Shown here piece after piece: positions 9,327 to 21,360 of a stretch of 64,000 bases of DNA. This DNA comes from Voacanga thouarsii (lineage: Eukaryota; Streptophyta; Magnoliopsida; Gentianales; Apocynaceae), in the NCBI GenBank assembly GCA_026120185.1, contig JANUWF010001272.1:1054001-1118000 (forward strand), read 5' to 3'. Under the pieces are notes generated by a model. It was not told where the DNA came from and made no database searches. It saw nothing but the letters and a program-made list of their open reading frames with translations. The number at the start of each line of letters is the position of its first letter. Position 1 is the stretch's first letter. A program made the position numbers and the translations under genes.

Positions 9327-10953
9327 CATAAGAGCTTTAGCTTGGTTAAATTTTATTTTTGCTTGGGAAGTAATAATTTCGGCTTTAGTGGTGTTTGGAG
9401 TAGGGTGGAGATGTTGTCCTATGGGAGGCATCATAGGAGTCTTCAAATCCTACTCATTTGTTCTACTCGAATTTCCTAGAAGGAATTCATTTTTCCTTGA
9501 TCTTTGATTTTTCCTTAGTTCTCAACTCATGAGGTTGAGCAAGTTGTTCTAGCCATTTTCTTTCCAGAAATTTCAGTAAAGTATTGTAGCTTTGTAAGTT
9601 TAAAATGTCATAGTGAAGAACTTCTTATGGTCCGAAAATGTGAAAGAGTTGTGGGAGATTTCAAGAGGAAAATTCCTTTAGTGAGCTTGCTGAAAATTTA
9701 ATCTAGCTAGTTCATCTCCCTTCTTGGAATGGACTGAAAATTTCCAGCTTATTGTGCCCTTAAGGTGTCGAGATTCTTAGCTAACATACCCTCCCAAATG
9801 CTGCCAGAAAAATGGTCTTTTGGATCAGCTTGCAACCTGTATTCTTTAGCCATTTTTGGTCTACTCAAAGTTGGAGCAAAAGTAGGAAAAATTCCTGTAA
9901 AATCGCAGCTTTGAGAGTCCAAAACCAAGATGTTTTCTTCCAGAGTTTGTTCAGCACCTTAGCTATGTTTTTCCTCCATGAAGAAGGCTGGAAACCAGCC
10001 TTGAACATCCCTAAAATTCCCCTTCAAACTCTTTTCAAACGGGCAGGAAAATGGCTGCCGAAAACTTCCCAGGGAAAACTTCAGCTTGCGAAAATGCTGT
10101 GCAGGAAATTGTCCAGCTTTGTTTCATAATCTTCCTCCAGCCGAAACACCATCATTGTTTAGCATAAACCTTCCTTAAACCTCCAGTAACTAAGCTCCAT
10201 TTTCCCCCTTAAGCCTCTGCACGAAATTCCGACATGGCTGCCCGAAAATCTCTCCAACAAATCCCTACAATTATGCTTGATTGATTACCAAATTTCCAGC
10301 CACCATAGTTTAGTAACTTTCCATAATGTATCCCTCAAATAACCAGACTTCTTCTTCACCATTATGCTCCCTATTTTCGGCCACCATAAGCATCCTTAAG
10401 CCAGCATTAATCCCACCAAAATTCTGCTCAAAGTAGTCAGCCATGGCAGACTTCCAAAGCTCTCCAACAATCAAGATATTCTAGGATATTTAGTTTCCAA
10501 ATTTACTTTCTAAAAATATTATTCAAGGATTTTAACAACTAACCTTTCCTTTTCCCTTCCAAATCAAAGAATCATCTTCTTAAACCCCATAGAAATTCGG
10601 CCAGCCCTAGTTCTCACAGAATTTCGGCAGCTACAAACTACAATCTCAAAAATTCCTTCAACCTTCAAGAACACACACACTACACCAAGAACACCTACTT
10701 CTTCCTTTCACCTAATACCCTTCCAAACCACTTCAAACCTTCTCTAAAATCTCCAGATTTGACATACTCACTATCGTGAGTCCATCAACACCATTTTTAA
10801 CATCAAACTCCACAAATCAACTCGCTACATCGGATCAAAACCAGAAAATTCTGTGAAGGTTCAAGAACACCTTCAAGGTAGGTTTATTCTAACAACTTTA
10901 TCTTCTCCAATCTTGATCTCTAGTGAGAATATATGTGAATAGATATGCTAATG

Positions 10954-10955
<2 letters not shown>

Positions 10956-11006
<51 letters not shown>
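10956..11006. repeat. (CT)n microsatellite in Tekay LTR
   Basis: About 25 CT units, 1,940 bp from the LTR start and followed by ATGGCCGAAAC. It encodes a Ser-Leu run in one frame, which I regard as incidental. Confidence 0.95.
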
Positions 11007-11008
<2 letters not shown>

Positions 11009-14000
11009 GGCCGAAACTCCCTCTCTTGGCCGAATGGCTTCTTCTTCCATGGCCATGCTCTCTCTACCTTCCTTGGACGATTTTAGGCATCTAGGAGTTG
11101 AGATCCATTCTAAACTCCTTCAAGGTATCCCTCAACCAAGTAAGTCCCTTCAATCTTTCTTTTAAATTCTAGGTTCATGTCTCTTGGATGATGTTGATAG
11201 TATGTGGATTGTGATAGGATTTGAGTAGGCATTGTAGAGATTGAAGCATGAATATATGTACGATTGTGAAGGAGATGGGATTTATGCTTGGAAGGATTAT
11301 ATTGTTTGATTGAATGATGATTTGGGGTTTGATGCATGTTTCCATGTCATAGGTAGTATTTGTGATAAAGTATGCTAAAGAGTATGTCACCATTGGTGAT
11401 TAGGACTTATATTCATGTTCGATTATTGAAACCATGGCCATATCTATGCTAGTAGAGGTTAGATCATGTCTTGATAAATTGAGATCTGTACTTGTATGCA
11501 TGATTTGGATGAATTGATGAGTTGAATGGTTGTATATGTTCATGGTTGTGAGTAACCTTGGAATTATGATCATCTAGTTGTCCCTAAGCAAATTTTTATT
11601 TTGTGAATAAAATATTTAGTAATATAATTTTTGATAGTGATTTCGAAAAACCCTAGGAATGGTGGATTTGGAATATTATATTTATATAAAGGAAAATTTA
11701 ATCAAATAAATAGTAGTTTTAATAGAAAAATAAAATAAATAGATATTTTATAAAATAATGAGATCAACTAAAGCTTTTTATAGAAATAATCATGATTAGT
11801 AAAATACTTATTTATATAAATTTAATTATCATCTTTTAATCAAAACCTATGAAAACTTATTTATTATTTTTCAAGCAAGATTTATTAAAATTCATTTTCA
11901 ACTAACTTTAGTTATCAATTATTTTCTAACAACTAAATTATTAATAAATCATTAACAAATAAACTCTAAATTTTTCTTAGCAAGTTTTAAACCTTTGACT
12001 TATTAGTACCTATTTCCCAAAACATTAATTATTTTAAATATCAAATTATCCTTAGCCTATAAACCTATTTATTTATTGAGTGGCCTCAAAGCTTGGGACA
12101 CTAGCATCATGATAGTAGTAAGTTGAGTTGTTCTAAAATTGAGGAAGTGGATTGTGGCTTGAAATTGATTGTGTTTTGTATTTACCCATGTGGGGTTAGG
12201 TCAGCTGTTGGAGACTTTTATATGTGAGCAAGAGTTAGGTAAGCTCCTACATAAAACCTGATTGATGTGAAATGTTTTCCTTATGGCAAGCCAAATGTAG
12301 AGTATATGGACACTCATTTATGTAAACGCGATTGAGGGTTGAACTCTTTCTTATTTCAAAAAATTGAATTATTTAAAAATCAAAAAGCAAATTTGCCAAA
12401 CTCAAACTCTTTCTAGAGCTGATTTTTACAAGGACTTTGGAAACCCTCAAAATGCCATTTTCATGTGGAACAATGTTTTGTTCATTTTATCCCAAGTGGG
12501 AAACGTCGTTGAGTACTCAATAAGTGTGGACTACTAGGACTAGTCCTTGAGGGGTTAGGGTAAGTCTCTCAGTAGGTGGCCACCTCTGAGGGGTGAGTCC
12601 TTCCCGGTTAGGACGTCAGTCCAGTGGGTCGTGCCGGTCCGAGCTAGCAGTGTCCTTTTCAGTTAAGTGACTATGTTTTGCCGGAATGGACACCCGGTTG
12701 TTCTTTGGGTATCGAGAATGAGAAGTATCTTGCCCAGTAGGCCGATCACCTACTTTTGTCAGTTTTCACAAAGTGTGGCATTCTGACTTGTGGTATACAC
12801 AAAGTGTGGCATACTGACCATCCGGTTGTGGGGCCCAACGTGTGGTAACCCATAATCCATTCTTATGAGTGGTTGATTTTGCTGAACATGTATGGCTGGA
12901 AAAGCTAAAATGCCACTCTTGCTTTTGACTAATGTTTATTGCTTGCCAATATTTCTCTTATAAAGATTTCACACTTTGCATCCATGAACTGCTTTCACTA
13001 AACACCCAAAACACACACGGACTTACTGAGATTTCTGTCTCATCACCTTTTTACCATAATTTCAGGTCGATCTTGCTGTGGGGATGAGTAGCTAGTGTAA
13101 TTCGCCTGGGAAGAGATTGTTATCGTTTATTTCTATGTATTGCTTTGGGGAGTCAAGAGTGAATAATTTTATTTATGGTTTTGTTTTGGAAATTCATGGA
13201 TTTATTCTTGGAGTATTTTGGGATGTAATAAATTTTTTTTTAGTTAAAGTATTATTTTATTCTGCTATTTTATTTGTGTGACCTTGTTATAAAGACCCCT
13301 TGTCCTTTGGACGGGGCGACATCCCTGGCCCTGGCGGGCCTAGGTAGTGAGGTGTTACAAACAACATGTGAAGAAAAGATAATCCTAATTATTAAAACAA
13401 GGGGAAAATTTATGTAGTACTATTATATTTAATGAAGAGTCGTATGAATATGATGCATGGAAGAATTGTTAACCGTATATGTATCCTTTAATGAGTGTGG
13501 GATATAAGTACACTATCTTCTATCATTGTATGTACTCTTCAATCATACACAGGAGAAATATTTTTTGTCCAGTATATACCCCATTCTACCCTTCTTTTCT
13601 ACTTATTCTATTAGTGTAGTGCTTGCATGTGGAGTAAAATTCTAAGAAGATAGAAGGAATAAAATTTGGCGGGGACTATATACCCTTTATAAACTTTGGC
13701 AAGACATCACAAAGTCGTAATTTACCAACCTATGTTTGGTTAAGAATTGAAAGTTTTCACTTCTAGGTGCCTTCATCATTGGTCATAGCCAGATTGATGA
13801 AGAAGATTTGGAGCCTATTGATCTAAGTATAGTTTAATCTATATTTGTATATTTTTGTTCAATTACGAGCTTGTGAATGTTATGCATCACAAAATTAGAT
13901 CACTAAAATGAGTCCTAGCAAAATTTCATCCTTTAATTATATTGGATAGTACTATATACATCCTCAATCTATGCTGTGTGTTCTAGTTCATGGTGGCTCT

Positions 14001-15336
14001 TGAGATACACCTATCTCTACATGTGCACTAGAAATTCACTATTTAACTATTGTGCTTTGAAAATACAAGGTATAGCACCCCAAACTAAATCATGCGAATG
14101 AGCAAATAAGCCTTTAGGGAATCAACAACCTAAACAGAGAAATTACAGCAACATAAAGCCTATGCAGGTGACAAAAGAAGGCATGCCAACGTGGAAAAGG
14201 GCAAATTTGCCTTCTAGTATTACTACTTGAGCCATCTTATACAAATCCAGGCTTTGTAATCCTTTTGAAAAACAAAGATGTAAAAACTGGAGCTACATTA
14301 AACAAAGGGATCATATTCTCAAGTTCCTAAAGGAAACGATAATAGGGCAAGCTGTTTTATCCCTTAATGATTGAAAATATGATAAAAATTTGCTAGTTAA
14401 TGACAGGCATTTTCAATTCATAATCACGAATACATAAGAATGTTTACATGAAAAGGCATTCTAGAAGGAAAATAGCAATAATGGAATACTTGGAATAGTA
14501 GAAGCCATAAGATAGGCAACCACAACATAGAACAAATAATATTGCATACAAATTCACAAATCACAAGCAAGATAAAAGTTATATAGGAAAACTGGTAGAG
14601 AAAATGTTTTAATCACTTCCTACTCTGGTTAAAAAGTTCACTGGAATGTGACTAGAAGCAAGCATTCCAACCATAATGAGCATAATTTTCACTAAATGCA
14701 TGACTAAATGAAACCAAGAAAAATTCTTGCTTTTTTCCCGCAACTGAACAACCTACCCAACCCACTACTCCCCGATTAAAATGCTAATAAGAATCAATTT
14801 AGTCACCCAAAACATTATCAATACGTAAATCTCAATCAATTTTTATAGCCTCAAATTAAACCAAGAATGAACTTTGAATGTCATTCAAGCAGATAGAAAT
14901 CGTTAAAAAAAGTTATTTTAAAAATTATATATGTGTGTGTGTACATGAGTGTGCCAAAATTTTGAATTATTTTCATTACTTTATTTCTTTAATATATAAA
15001 AAGATGTGTAAATTAAATTAAAAATTTATTATTTCATTAATAAATTAAACTATGTCAAAAAGGAGATTTGATAATATGATTGGTTTACATTGATAAGATT
15101 TTACTAATTTTTTCAAAGGAAGGAGAGGTATTGTAGGCAAAAACAAGTACATGTTTAGATTTATATATGTTGACCAAAGACTTTTTTAAGGTTAATAGGA
15201 ACTGTTATTTGTATATTACACTTGAAATAAAATTATTTTTTATTATAGTATATTTGTTCCACCCACTTAATTTTAGATTGTTCTAAACCTACAGTATTTC
15301 ACTATATTTATAATACGTAATAAAAAGAAAATGTCA

Positions 15337-15363
15337 ATATATATATATATATATATATATATA
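15337..15363. repeat. (AT)n microsatellite
   Basis: Uninterrupted TA/AT run of about 13 units in AT-rich spacer. Confidence 0.95.
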
Positions 15364-15513
15364 ATCAAAATTACATAATTTTAAGTCGTTCTATTTTATT
15401 TCTCCTCATTGCCTAGACATTTTTTTTTTTTTTGTTACTTTGAAAAAATTAGTATAACTTCATAAATCCTTTTCTAAACAAATTTAATTTTGAGGATCCC
15501 ATAAATGCAATTT

Positions 15514-15532
15514 TGTGTGTGTGTGTGTGTGT
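15514..15532. repeat. (TG)n microsatellite
   Basis: About nine TG units followed by a short ATT repeat. Confidence 0.95.
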
Positions 15533-16544
15533 CTATTATTATTATTATTTTTTTAAACCTTGTAATTCTTTAATACTGAGTTTACTATTCTTATAATTTC
15601 TTATATACATATAACCACATAAATATATCTTTTTAAATTGATAAAAACATAAGCAATTGGACATACACTTTTATTATTTGATTTGATAATACAATCCGAA
15701 TATAATTATTAGGCTCAAATTGGGAATTGTTTCAATTCAAATAAAGTTAATTTTAATTTATTCAATTTTGAAGCTATTCGCAAATATATCCTCAATATTT
15801 TTATATAAATATAAAGTACCATGTTATTATTTAATTAAATTGATTGATTTTAACTTTTAAACAAATATTAAATTAATAGGCATAATTTATGAATTATTTT
15901 GGGGCACTTATATAGATAATATACTTTATAATATAGCAAAAAATATATTCGATTACCTTCAAATTTGGTCATGATAGTATTTGTAATGATTTTAACAAAT
16001 CTACCGTTTAGATTGTTAATTTGGTATATTTATCTTTATAGATGCATTAGATTTTAGACTGTTAAATAGATATTATAGAGCATTATGTGACAAAATATAC
16101 CAATTACCTTCAAATTTGGTCATGGTACATTTTTTTTAACAATTTTAACAAATATAACGGTTGGATTGCAATTTGATAAGCTTATATTTATAAATGCATC
16201 AGGTTTTGTACTCTAATATAGAAATTGTGCTAGATTATATGGTAGAATGATAAGAATCATCCCAGGCATGAAGGCCAATCTAAAGAAGGGGGAAGGAGGA
16301 CAAAGACACAATACATAGCTCTATGGATGAAGCCCATTTTCAAGAGACTCTAAGGTGTATTTCAAGATTCCAAACCAAGGATGAAGAAGGTTGTCAAGCA
16401 ATGGAGGATTAAAGAAGGGCCAAGAAGATCAAAGCTTAGACAACAATTGGTATGGAGGGCCAAAGGAGAACAAGAGGGAGTTGAAAAGAAGAAAAGCCGG
16501 TTGTGTAGAGACCAGAACACACCTGGAGTTAGGTCCACCCAAGA

Positions 16545-16558
16545 ACCTGGCGCCAGGT
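16545..16558. repeat. 14-bp perfect palindrome
   Basis: ACCTGGCGCCAGGT is its own reverse complement. Its CTGGCGCCAG core recurs at 21884-21893 in the internal region of the Athila-like element. Confidence 0.9.
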
Positions 16559-17187
16559 CACTTCATGCACGACCTAGTTTTTTTTTTTTTAATTTTCTTG
16601 GTTTATTTTATTTTGTTCCCAATTTAATTCCTACGACTTTTGACTTGTAATAGGTATATTTTGGACTTACTTAGGAGATGAATGACTGAGATTACATCTC
16701 CCAATTGTTAGGCGAAGTTTGTTATCTTTTTATATGCCTCCTTACTCTTGTAACAGATAGACTATTGAGACTTAAAGTATTTTCGATAGAGAAACCAAAT
16801 TCTCTCTGGAGGAGAGTGTGTAAGAAGTGATTCACATTTCAAGACCAAATCAAAATGGCTTAGTCCCACCTTTGATTCAATGTGTCTAAACTTCAAAAGG
16901 ATAATCTAAATCTCTTTATCTATTTTTGGGTGCTAGTATTTCTCTAGTGATCTTGATAGGTTGATTTTTTGGGTGCCTTTGATGTGTTTGGACTTAGGTA
17001 ATAAAAATCATACAAAAACTAAGCACATTTTCAATCAAGTTTAAATTAAAATGTTCAACCCAAATCACACATATGAGCAAGCGTACTCATCATTAACCGA
17101 GCATAGGATTCAAATGAATGTCGATCCTCTAGGAACAAGTAGACATTAAGCACCCTTCATTCATTGTTTAACCGACTCGATAAAGTG

Positions 17188-17190
<3 letters not shown>

Positions 17191-17225
<35 letters not shown>
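17191..17225. repeat. (AT)n microsatellite in Athila-like LTR
   Basis: About 17 AT units. Sister LTRs have an A/T-rich run here (for example 21091-21130) without the pure dinucleotide. Confidence 0.95.
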
Positions 17226-17228
<3 letters not shown>

Positions 17229-17897
17229 AAGGATGTAGAATTATGTAACTTAAGCCATTGTTTAGATAAGCAAGATCTTAAAGTACCCAACCTTTATCAT
17301 AATCAACTATTCTCTTGGCATCACGAAGGATTAAAGTAGACTCACTTCTTTTCCAATCCATGAACCCCTATCTTCTAGGTAACTTAGTATCACATACTAT
17401 GTCTCGACCAGTCCTACCTAACAGATACATTAAACCCGATCCTTCATTAAATTTCCATATTCTTTAAAACATGAAATTAACCAATGAATCCATACTCTGG
17501 CAGACATCAATTAACCTTTAATTACCAGTTCATAGCAATTAACTCATTTCTCAAGCAAGTTAAGAGACAACAGATATGAAATCAATAAAATTGAAACCAC
17601 CATCAACCCCTTTCCCAAGCAAGTTAATGGACAGAAACAATCAATCAATCAAAAGATCAAATAACTCTAAATATCATGAATATCTAAAACAAGGTCAAAT
17701 TACAATAAAACAATTAACACATCATTGCTCAAGAAAAAGAAAACAAAGTAAAAGAAAGAACTCATAAAAAAGCCTCATTCATATTCATTTGAAGACCTTC
17801 TTGAACAATCCTCCTTAAATTAAAGAATTCCTTCTCTGATTGAGTAATTTTCTATGATGATCAGTGAATTTTCCCTTTTTCCCTTGTGTTTTTCATC

Positions 17898-17905
17898 TAT
17901 TTATA
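17898..17905 (-). promoter_or_regulatory. TATA box in Athila-like solo LTR
   Basis: TATAAATA on the minus strand, conserved in the sister LTRs at 20378-20385 (+) and partly at 29518-29525 (-). Confidence 0.6.
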
Positions 17906-19828
17906 GGCTTAGGAAGTGCCTAAACTTGTAGGTACAAAGTTCTTGGCCGAGTAGAAGTTGGAAGATACTAAAACTCCTCAGATTACCAAAAACCGTGTAG
18001 AAAAAATCAAGCACCGCCTTTAACTCCAGGGCACAGCTGACGCCGCATTAGCTCTCCGAGCCAGTACCGGTTGTGTTCTGCTTCTCTACTCGTTCGTCGA
18101 TTTTTCTCCGAATTTTGCACAATGTGTTCCACAATGTAGCCAGCGCCGGTTCCAGCTTCATAGCCAGCACCGCCTCGGTTCTGTTCTGCTCTGTTTCAAC
18201 AATTTTTCGTCGCTTCGAAGTTCATGCAATCTAGTGCATGGCCGGTGCCGGTTCTAGAGCACTAGCCGGCACCGCCTCTCCTCTGCTTTGCGACGTTTTT
18301 CTTTCATTTTACCCTAAAAATCTGTAATAATGAACAAAATACCTTTCCAAGGGTAAAATCTCAAATATGAAAGAATATGACTAGTTATTGAACAAAATGT
18401 ATTACAAATGAACCTCAAATGACTAGGAAAAATATGACTAATTTAGCCCCTATCAGCCTTCAAATCCCATCTTTTTGTTCTAATCTCTTGATAGATTAGG
18501 ATATTTAGGTGTTTTAAAGTAGGCTAGATTCACCAAATCTTATTTGAATAATTGCATTTGCATTTAGGTCATTTATGTGTGTGAATTTAGTAGGGAGTTG
18601 GGAGACCAACTCTAGGGTTCTTCAAAAATCAAGAGGCTTTCGTTTTTTTAGCCGCGTCATAGAATATATTTGATCACCCTCAAAATTTGTCTTAATACTA
18701 TTTTTCACAATTTTCCAAAATCTAACATTTGGATTGTTAATTTAATATGCTTATCTTTATATATGCATTAGGTTTTGGGTTGTATATAGAGATTATGTTA
18801 GATTATGTGGCAATATACATCCGATTAGATTTAAATTTGGTGATAATACTTTTTGACCATGTTTTAAAAAATCTAATGGCCGGATTGTTAAATTGATATG
18901 CTTATACTTATAAAAGGATTAGGTTTTGGGCTCTTATGTGGAGATTATTCTCGGTTATATGGCAAACTACATTTAATTAACTTCAAGTTTGGTCATAATA
19001 CCTCCTTTAGTAATTTTAACAAATCTAACAGTTAGATCGTTAATTTGATATACTTATCTTTATAAATGCATTAGGTTTTGGACTTTTATATAGAGATCAT
19101 ATTAGATTATGTAGTGAAATATATCCAATCACCTTCAAATTTTGTCATGATGCTTTTTTCAAAATTTTAACAAATCTAATAGTTGGATTGCTAATTTAAT
19201 ATGATTATCTTTATAATTGCATTACATTATTCTAAATTATATGGAAAAATACATGTGACTACCTTCAAATTTGGTCTTAATACTCTTTTTTTTATATCAA
19301 TTTTAACAAATCTAATGATTAGATTAACATATGTTTATCTTCATAAATGCATTAAATTTTGGCCATTTACATATATCTTTTGTTGTATTATGTGAAAAAT
19401 ATATCAAATTTTAGCCATAATATTTTTTTTAATAGAAATTTTAACAAATCTAACACTAAAGGCTATTTTTCTTCTAGTTAAATTTCTTTTAACTATCCAT
19501 TTCAGTTAGTATTCTGTTGGAAAATTCACTAGAAAAATATTCCCTTCCCCTGCTACCAAGGGCACATAGTTGGTAATTCCGTTGGTAACTTATTGCACAT
19601 TAATTTACTATATTTCCAATAGATATTTTAATTGGTAATGTTGTTGGCAAAAAATTAGCCATCACATTACCAACTATATTACCAACAAAAATATCTACCA
19701 ACTACCCATGCCAACTGATATTCCACTAGTAGATTGGCAAGAACAACTTTCCCTCCGTATTATCAATAGGTTATCATCAGAAATAGTTCCCAACTATTTG
19801 CATTTTGTTGGTTATCAGTTGGTAAATA

Positions 19829-21337
19829 TGATAGGGGCTAAATTAGTCATGTTTTTCCTAGTTATTTGAGGTTCTTTGATGATATATTTTGTTCAATAAC
19901 TAGTAATATTCCTTCACATTTGAGATTTTACCCTTGGAAAGGTGTTTTGTTCATTATTTCAGATTTTTAGGGTAAAACGAAACAAAAACGTCGTAAAATA
20001 GAGGATAGGCGGCGCTGGCTAGGGCTCTAGAACCGGTGCCGGCCATGCACTATTGACACGAACTTCAAAGTGATGGAAAAATTGGTGAGACATAGCAAAA
20101 CAGATTCAAACCAGTGCCAGCTCCAAGAGTCAAGGCGGCGCCGGCTACATTCTGGTCTTCATTGTGCAAAATTCAGAGAAAAATCAATGAACAAGTAGAG
20201 AAGCAAAACATAACCGGCACCGGCTCCGAGAGCCAAGGCAGCGCCGGCTGTGCCCTGAAGCTAAGACAGTGCTTGATTTTTTCGATGCGGTTTTTGGTAA
20301 TCTGTGGAGTTTTAGTATCTTCCAACTTCTACTCAGCCAGGAGCGCTGTACTTATGAGTTTAGGCACTTCCTAAGCCTATAAATAGATGAAAAATACAAG
20401 GGAAAAGGGGAGAATTCATTGATCATCACAGAAAATTACTCAATTAAAGGAGGAATTCTTCAATTCAAGGAGGGTTGTGCAAGAAGATCTTCAAATGAAG
20501 AATAATGAGGCTTGTATATGAGTTCTTTCTTTTACTTTGTTTTCTTCTTCTTTTTTTTTTTTTTTGGAACAATGATATGTTAATTATTTTATTGTAATTC
20601 GACATTGTTTTAGATATTCATGATTTTTAAATATATTCGATCTTTTATTAATTGATTGTTCTTCTTGGTATTTAATTACTTGGGCATATTACGAGATTAA
20701 TTGGTTGTTTCTTTTCATTAACTTGCTAGAGCAAAGAGGTTGATGGTAGTTGCAATTGATTAATTTCATATTTATTGGCTGTTAGCTTGCTAGACCAAAG
20801 AAGTTAATTGCTAAGGATTGAGTAATTAAAGGTTAATTGATGTTTTCTAGACCAAGGATTCATTGATTAATTTCATATTTTAAATTTTCCAGACCAAGAA
20901 AATTTAATCAAGGATTGTGTTTAATGCATCTTGTGGATTAATTAGTTGAGACAGACAGTGATACTAATTTACTTTTATCCTTTATAGTGCCAAGAGAATG
21001 ATTAGTTATGATAATGGTTAGGTAATTTAAGATCATGTTTGTTTAAACAATGGTTTGAGTTACATACTTCTCCATCCTTGACATGTATATACTTTTATTT
21101 TTATTTTATTTTTATTTTTATTTCTTTTTTGCTTTGTCGAGTCGGTTAAATAATAAAAGAAATGTGATTAATGTCTACTTGTTCCTGGAGGATCAACACT
21201 CGTTTGAACCCTATGCTCGGTTAATGATGAGTATGCTTGCTCATATGTGTGATTTGGGTTGAACGTTTTAATTTAAACTTGATTGGGAATGTGCTTAGTT
21301 TTTTGTATGATTTTTGCACCCAAGTCCAGACACATCA
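19829..21337 (+). mobile_element. Athila-like 5' LTR, plus strand (1,509 bp)
   Basis: It starts TGATAGGGGC and ends ACACATCA, followed by the tRNA-Asp primer site. It carries GC-rich motifs at about 20009-20060 and 20110-20260 and a TATAAATA box at 20378. Confidence 0.88.
20378..20385 (+). promoter_or_regulatory. TATA box in Athila-like LTR
   Basis: TATAAATA, followed within about 50 bp by a purine-rich leader; conserved in the reverse-oriented sister LTRs. Confidence 0.65.
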
Positions 21338-21343
21338 AGTTTT

Positions 21344-21360
21344 TGGCGCCGTTGCCGGGG
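21344..21360 (+). other. Primer-binding site, tRNA-Asp type
   Basis: TGGCGCCGTTGCCGGGG, six bases after the LTR end, is complementary to the 3' end of plant tRNA-Asp. Athila-lineage elements commonly use this primer. It fixes the plus orientation of the LTR at 19829-21337. Confidence 0.88.

Larger units (their letters stand above)
2451..13359 (+). mobile_element. Tekay element 1: Ty3/gypsy chromovirus, plus strand
   Basis: The order is LTR remnant (2451-3526), tRNA-iMet primer site, acidic pre-gag ORF, gag, protease, RT, RNase H, integrase, chromodomain, polypurine tract and full 3' LTR (9016-13359). RT and integrase text and the C-terminal chromodomain place it with plant Tekay/Del chromoviruses. 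The 5' LTR is cut by the insertion at 2450, so its left target duplication is outside the window; the right candidate is aacaa at 13360-13364. The two LTRs differ at clearly more sites than those of element 2, so this is the older insertion. Gag-pol carries many stops and at least two frameshifts and is dead. Confidence 0.92.
9016..13359 (+). mobile_element. Tekay element 1, 3' LTR (4,344 bp)
   Basis: It begins TGTGAAATCCC after the polypurine tract and ends TGTTACA. Landmarks are a tRNA-like module (about 9262-9326), a (CT)n tract (10956-11006), an AT-rich middle and a GC-rich 3' end around GGCGGGCCTAGG. Small ORFs here (for example 9812-10129 and 10923-11165) are not conserved in frame in element 2 and are not called genes. 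Confidence 0.93.
13365..15919. other. AT-rich DNA with no recognisable gene
   Basis: No ORF of 60 codons and no transposon signature was recognised. It may be low-copy host DNA. It holds an (AT)n run at 15337-15363, a poly-T near 15420 and a (TG)n run at 15514-15532. Part of 14060-14900 is less AT-rich, but no exon structure could be supported. Confidence 0.5.
16980..18455 (-). mobile_element. Athila-like solo LTR, minus strand (1,476 bp)
   Basis: It is the reverse complement of the LTR at 19829-21337: on the minus strand it starts TGATAGGGGC and ends ACACATCA. Perfect 5-bp duplications gcctt flank it (16975-16979 and 18456-18460). A TATAAATA promoter box lies at 17898-17905 (minus). An (AT)n tract fills about 17191-17225. 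GC-rich CCGGCACCGG-type motifs occur at 18014-18085, 18139-18185 and 18238-18283. Confidence 0.88.
16248..18659. mobile_element. Solo LTR in the 150-bp array, with a nested LTR
   Basis: It begins TGATAAGAATC and ends CGCGTCA. It is flanked by perfect 5-bp duplications tagaa (16243-16247 and 18660-18664). Removing the nested LTR (16980-18455) and its duplication leaves about 931 bp. No internal coding region is present. The family is uncertain; the start resembles Tat/Ogre-type LTRs. Orientation is not fixed. ORFs around 16381-16650 have no support. Confidence 0.75.
15920..19470. repeat. Tandem array of about 150-bp units, split by a nested insertion
   Basis: Units share text like CAAATTTGGTCATGATAC, ACAAATCTAACGGTTAGATT and ATAAATGCATTAGGTTTTGG. 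The anchor CAAATTTGGTC recurs near 15958, 16110, 18680, 18830, 18983, 19136, 19267 and 19404, mostly 130-155 bp apart. The array is opened between 16248 and 18659 by a solo LTR. Units are diverged, so the array is old. Whether it is a satellite or an internal repeat of a larger element cannot be told here. Confidence 0.75.

Noticed and set aside
9812..10129. 105-codon ORF in the LTR, similar to 24580-24798
   Set aside because: Similarity follows from homologous LTR DNA. The frame is not kept in element 2 and there is no known domain.
10923..11165. 80-codon ORF with Ser-Leu repeat in the Tekay LTR
   Set aside because: It is driven by the CT microsatellite. The part after the tract is similar in the solo LTR (25717-25911) but absent from element 2, so I do not call a gene.
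13365..15919. A host gene in the only stretch free of obvious transposons
   Set aside because: No ORF of 60 codons, no splice-linked exons and no recognisable protein on either strand.
16381..16650. Overlapping ORFs of 78-89 codons
   Set aside because: They lie in a solo LTR, end in a poly-T/Phe stretch and overlap in two frames, as chance ORFs do.
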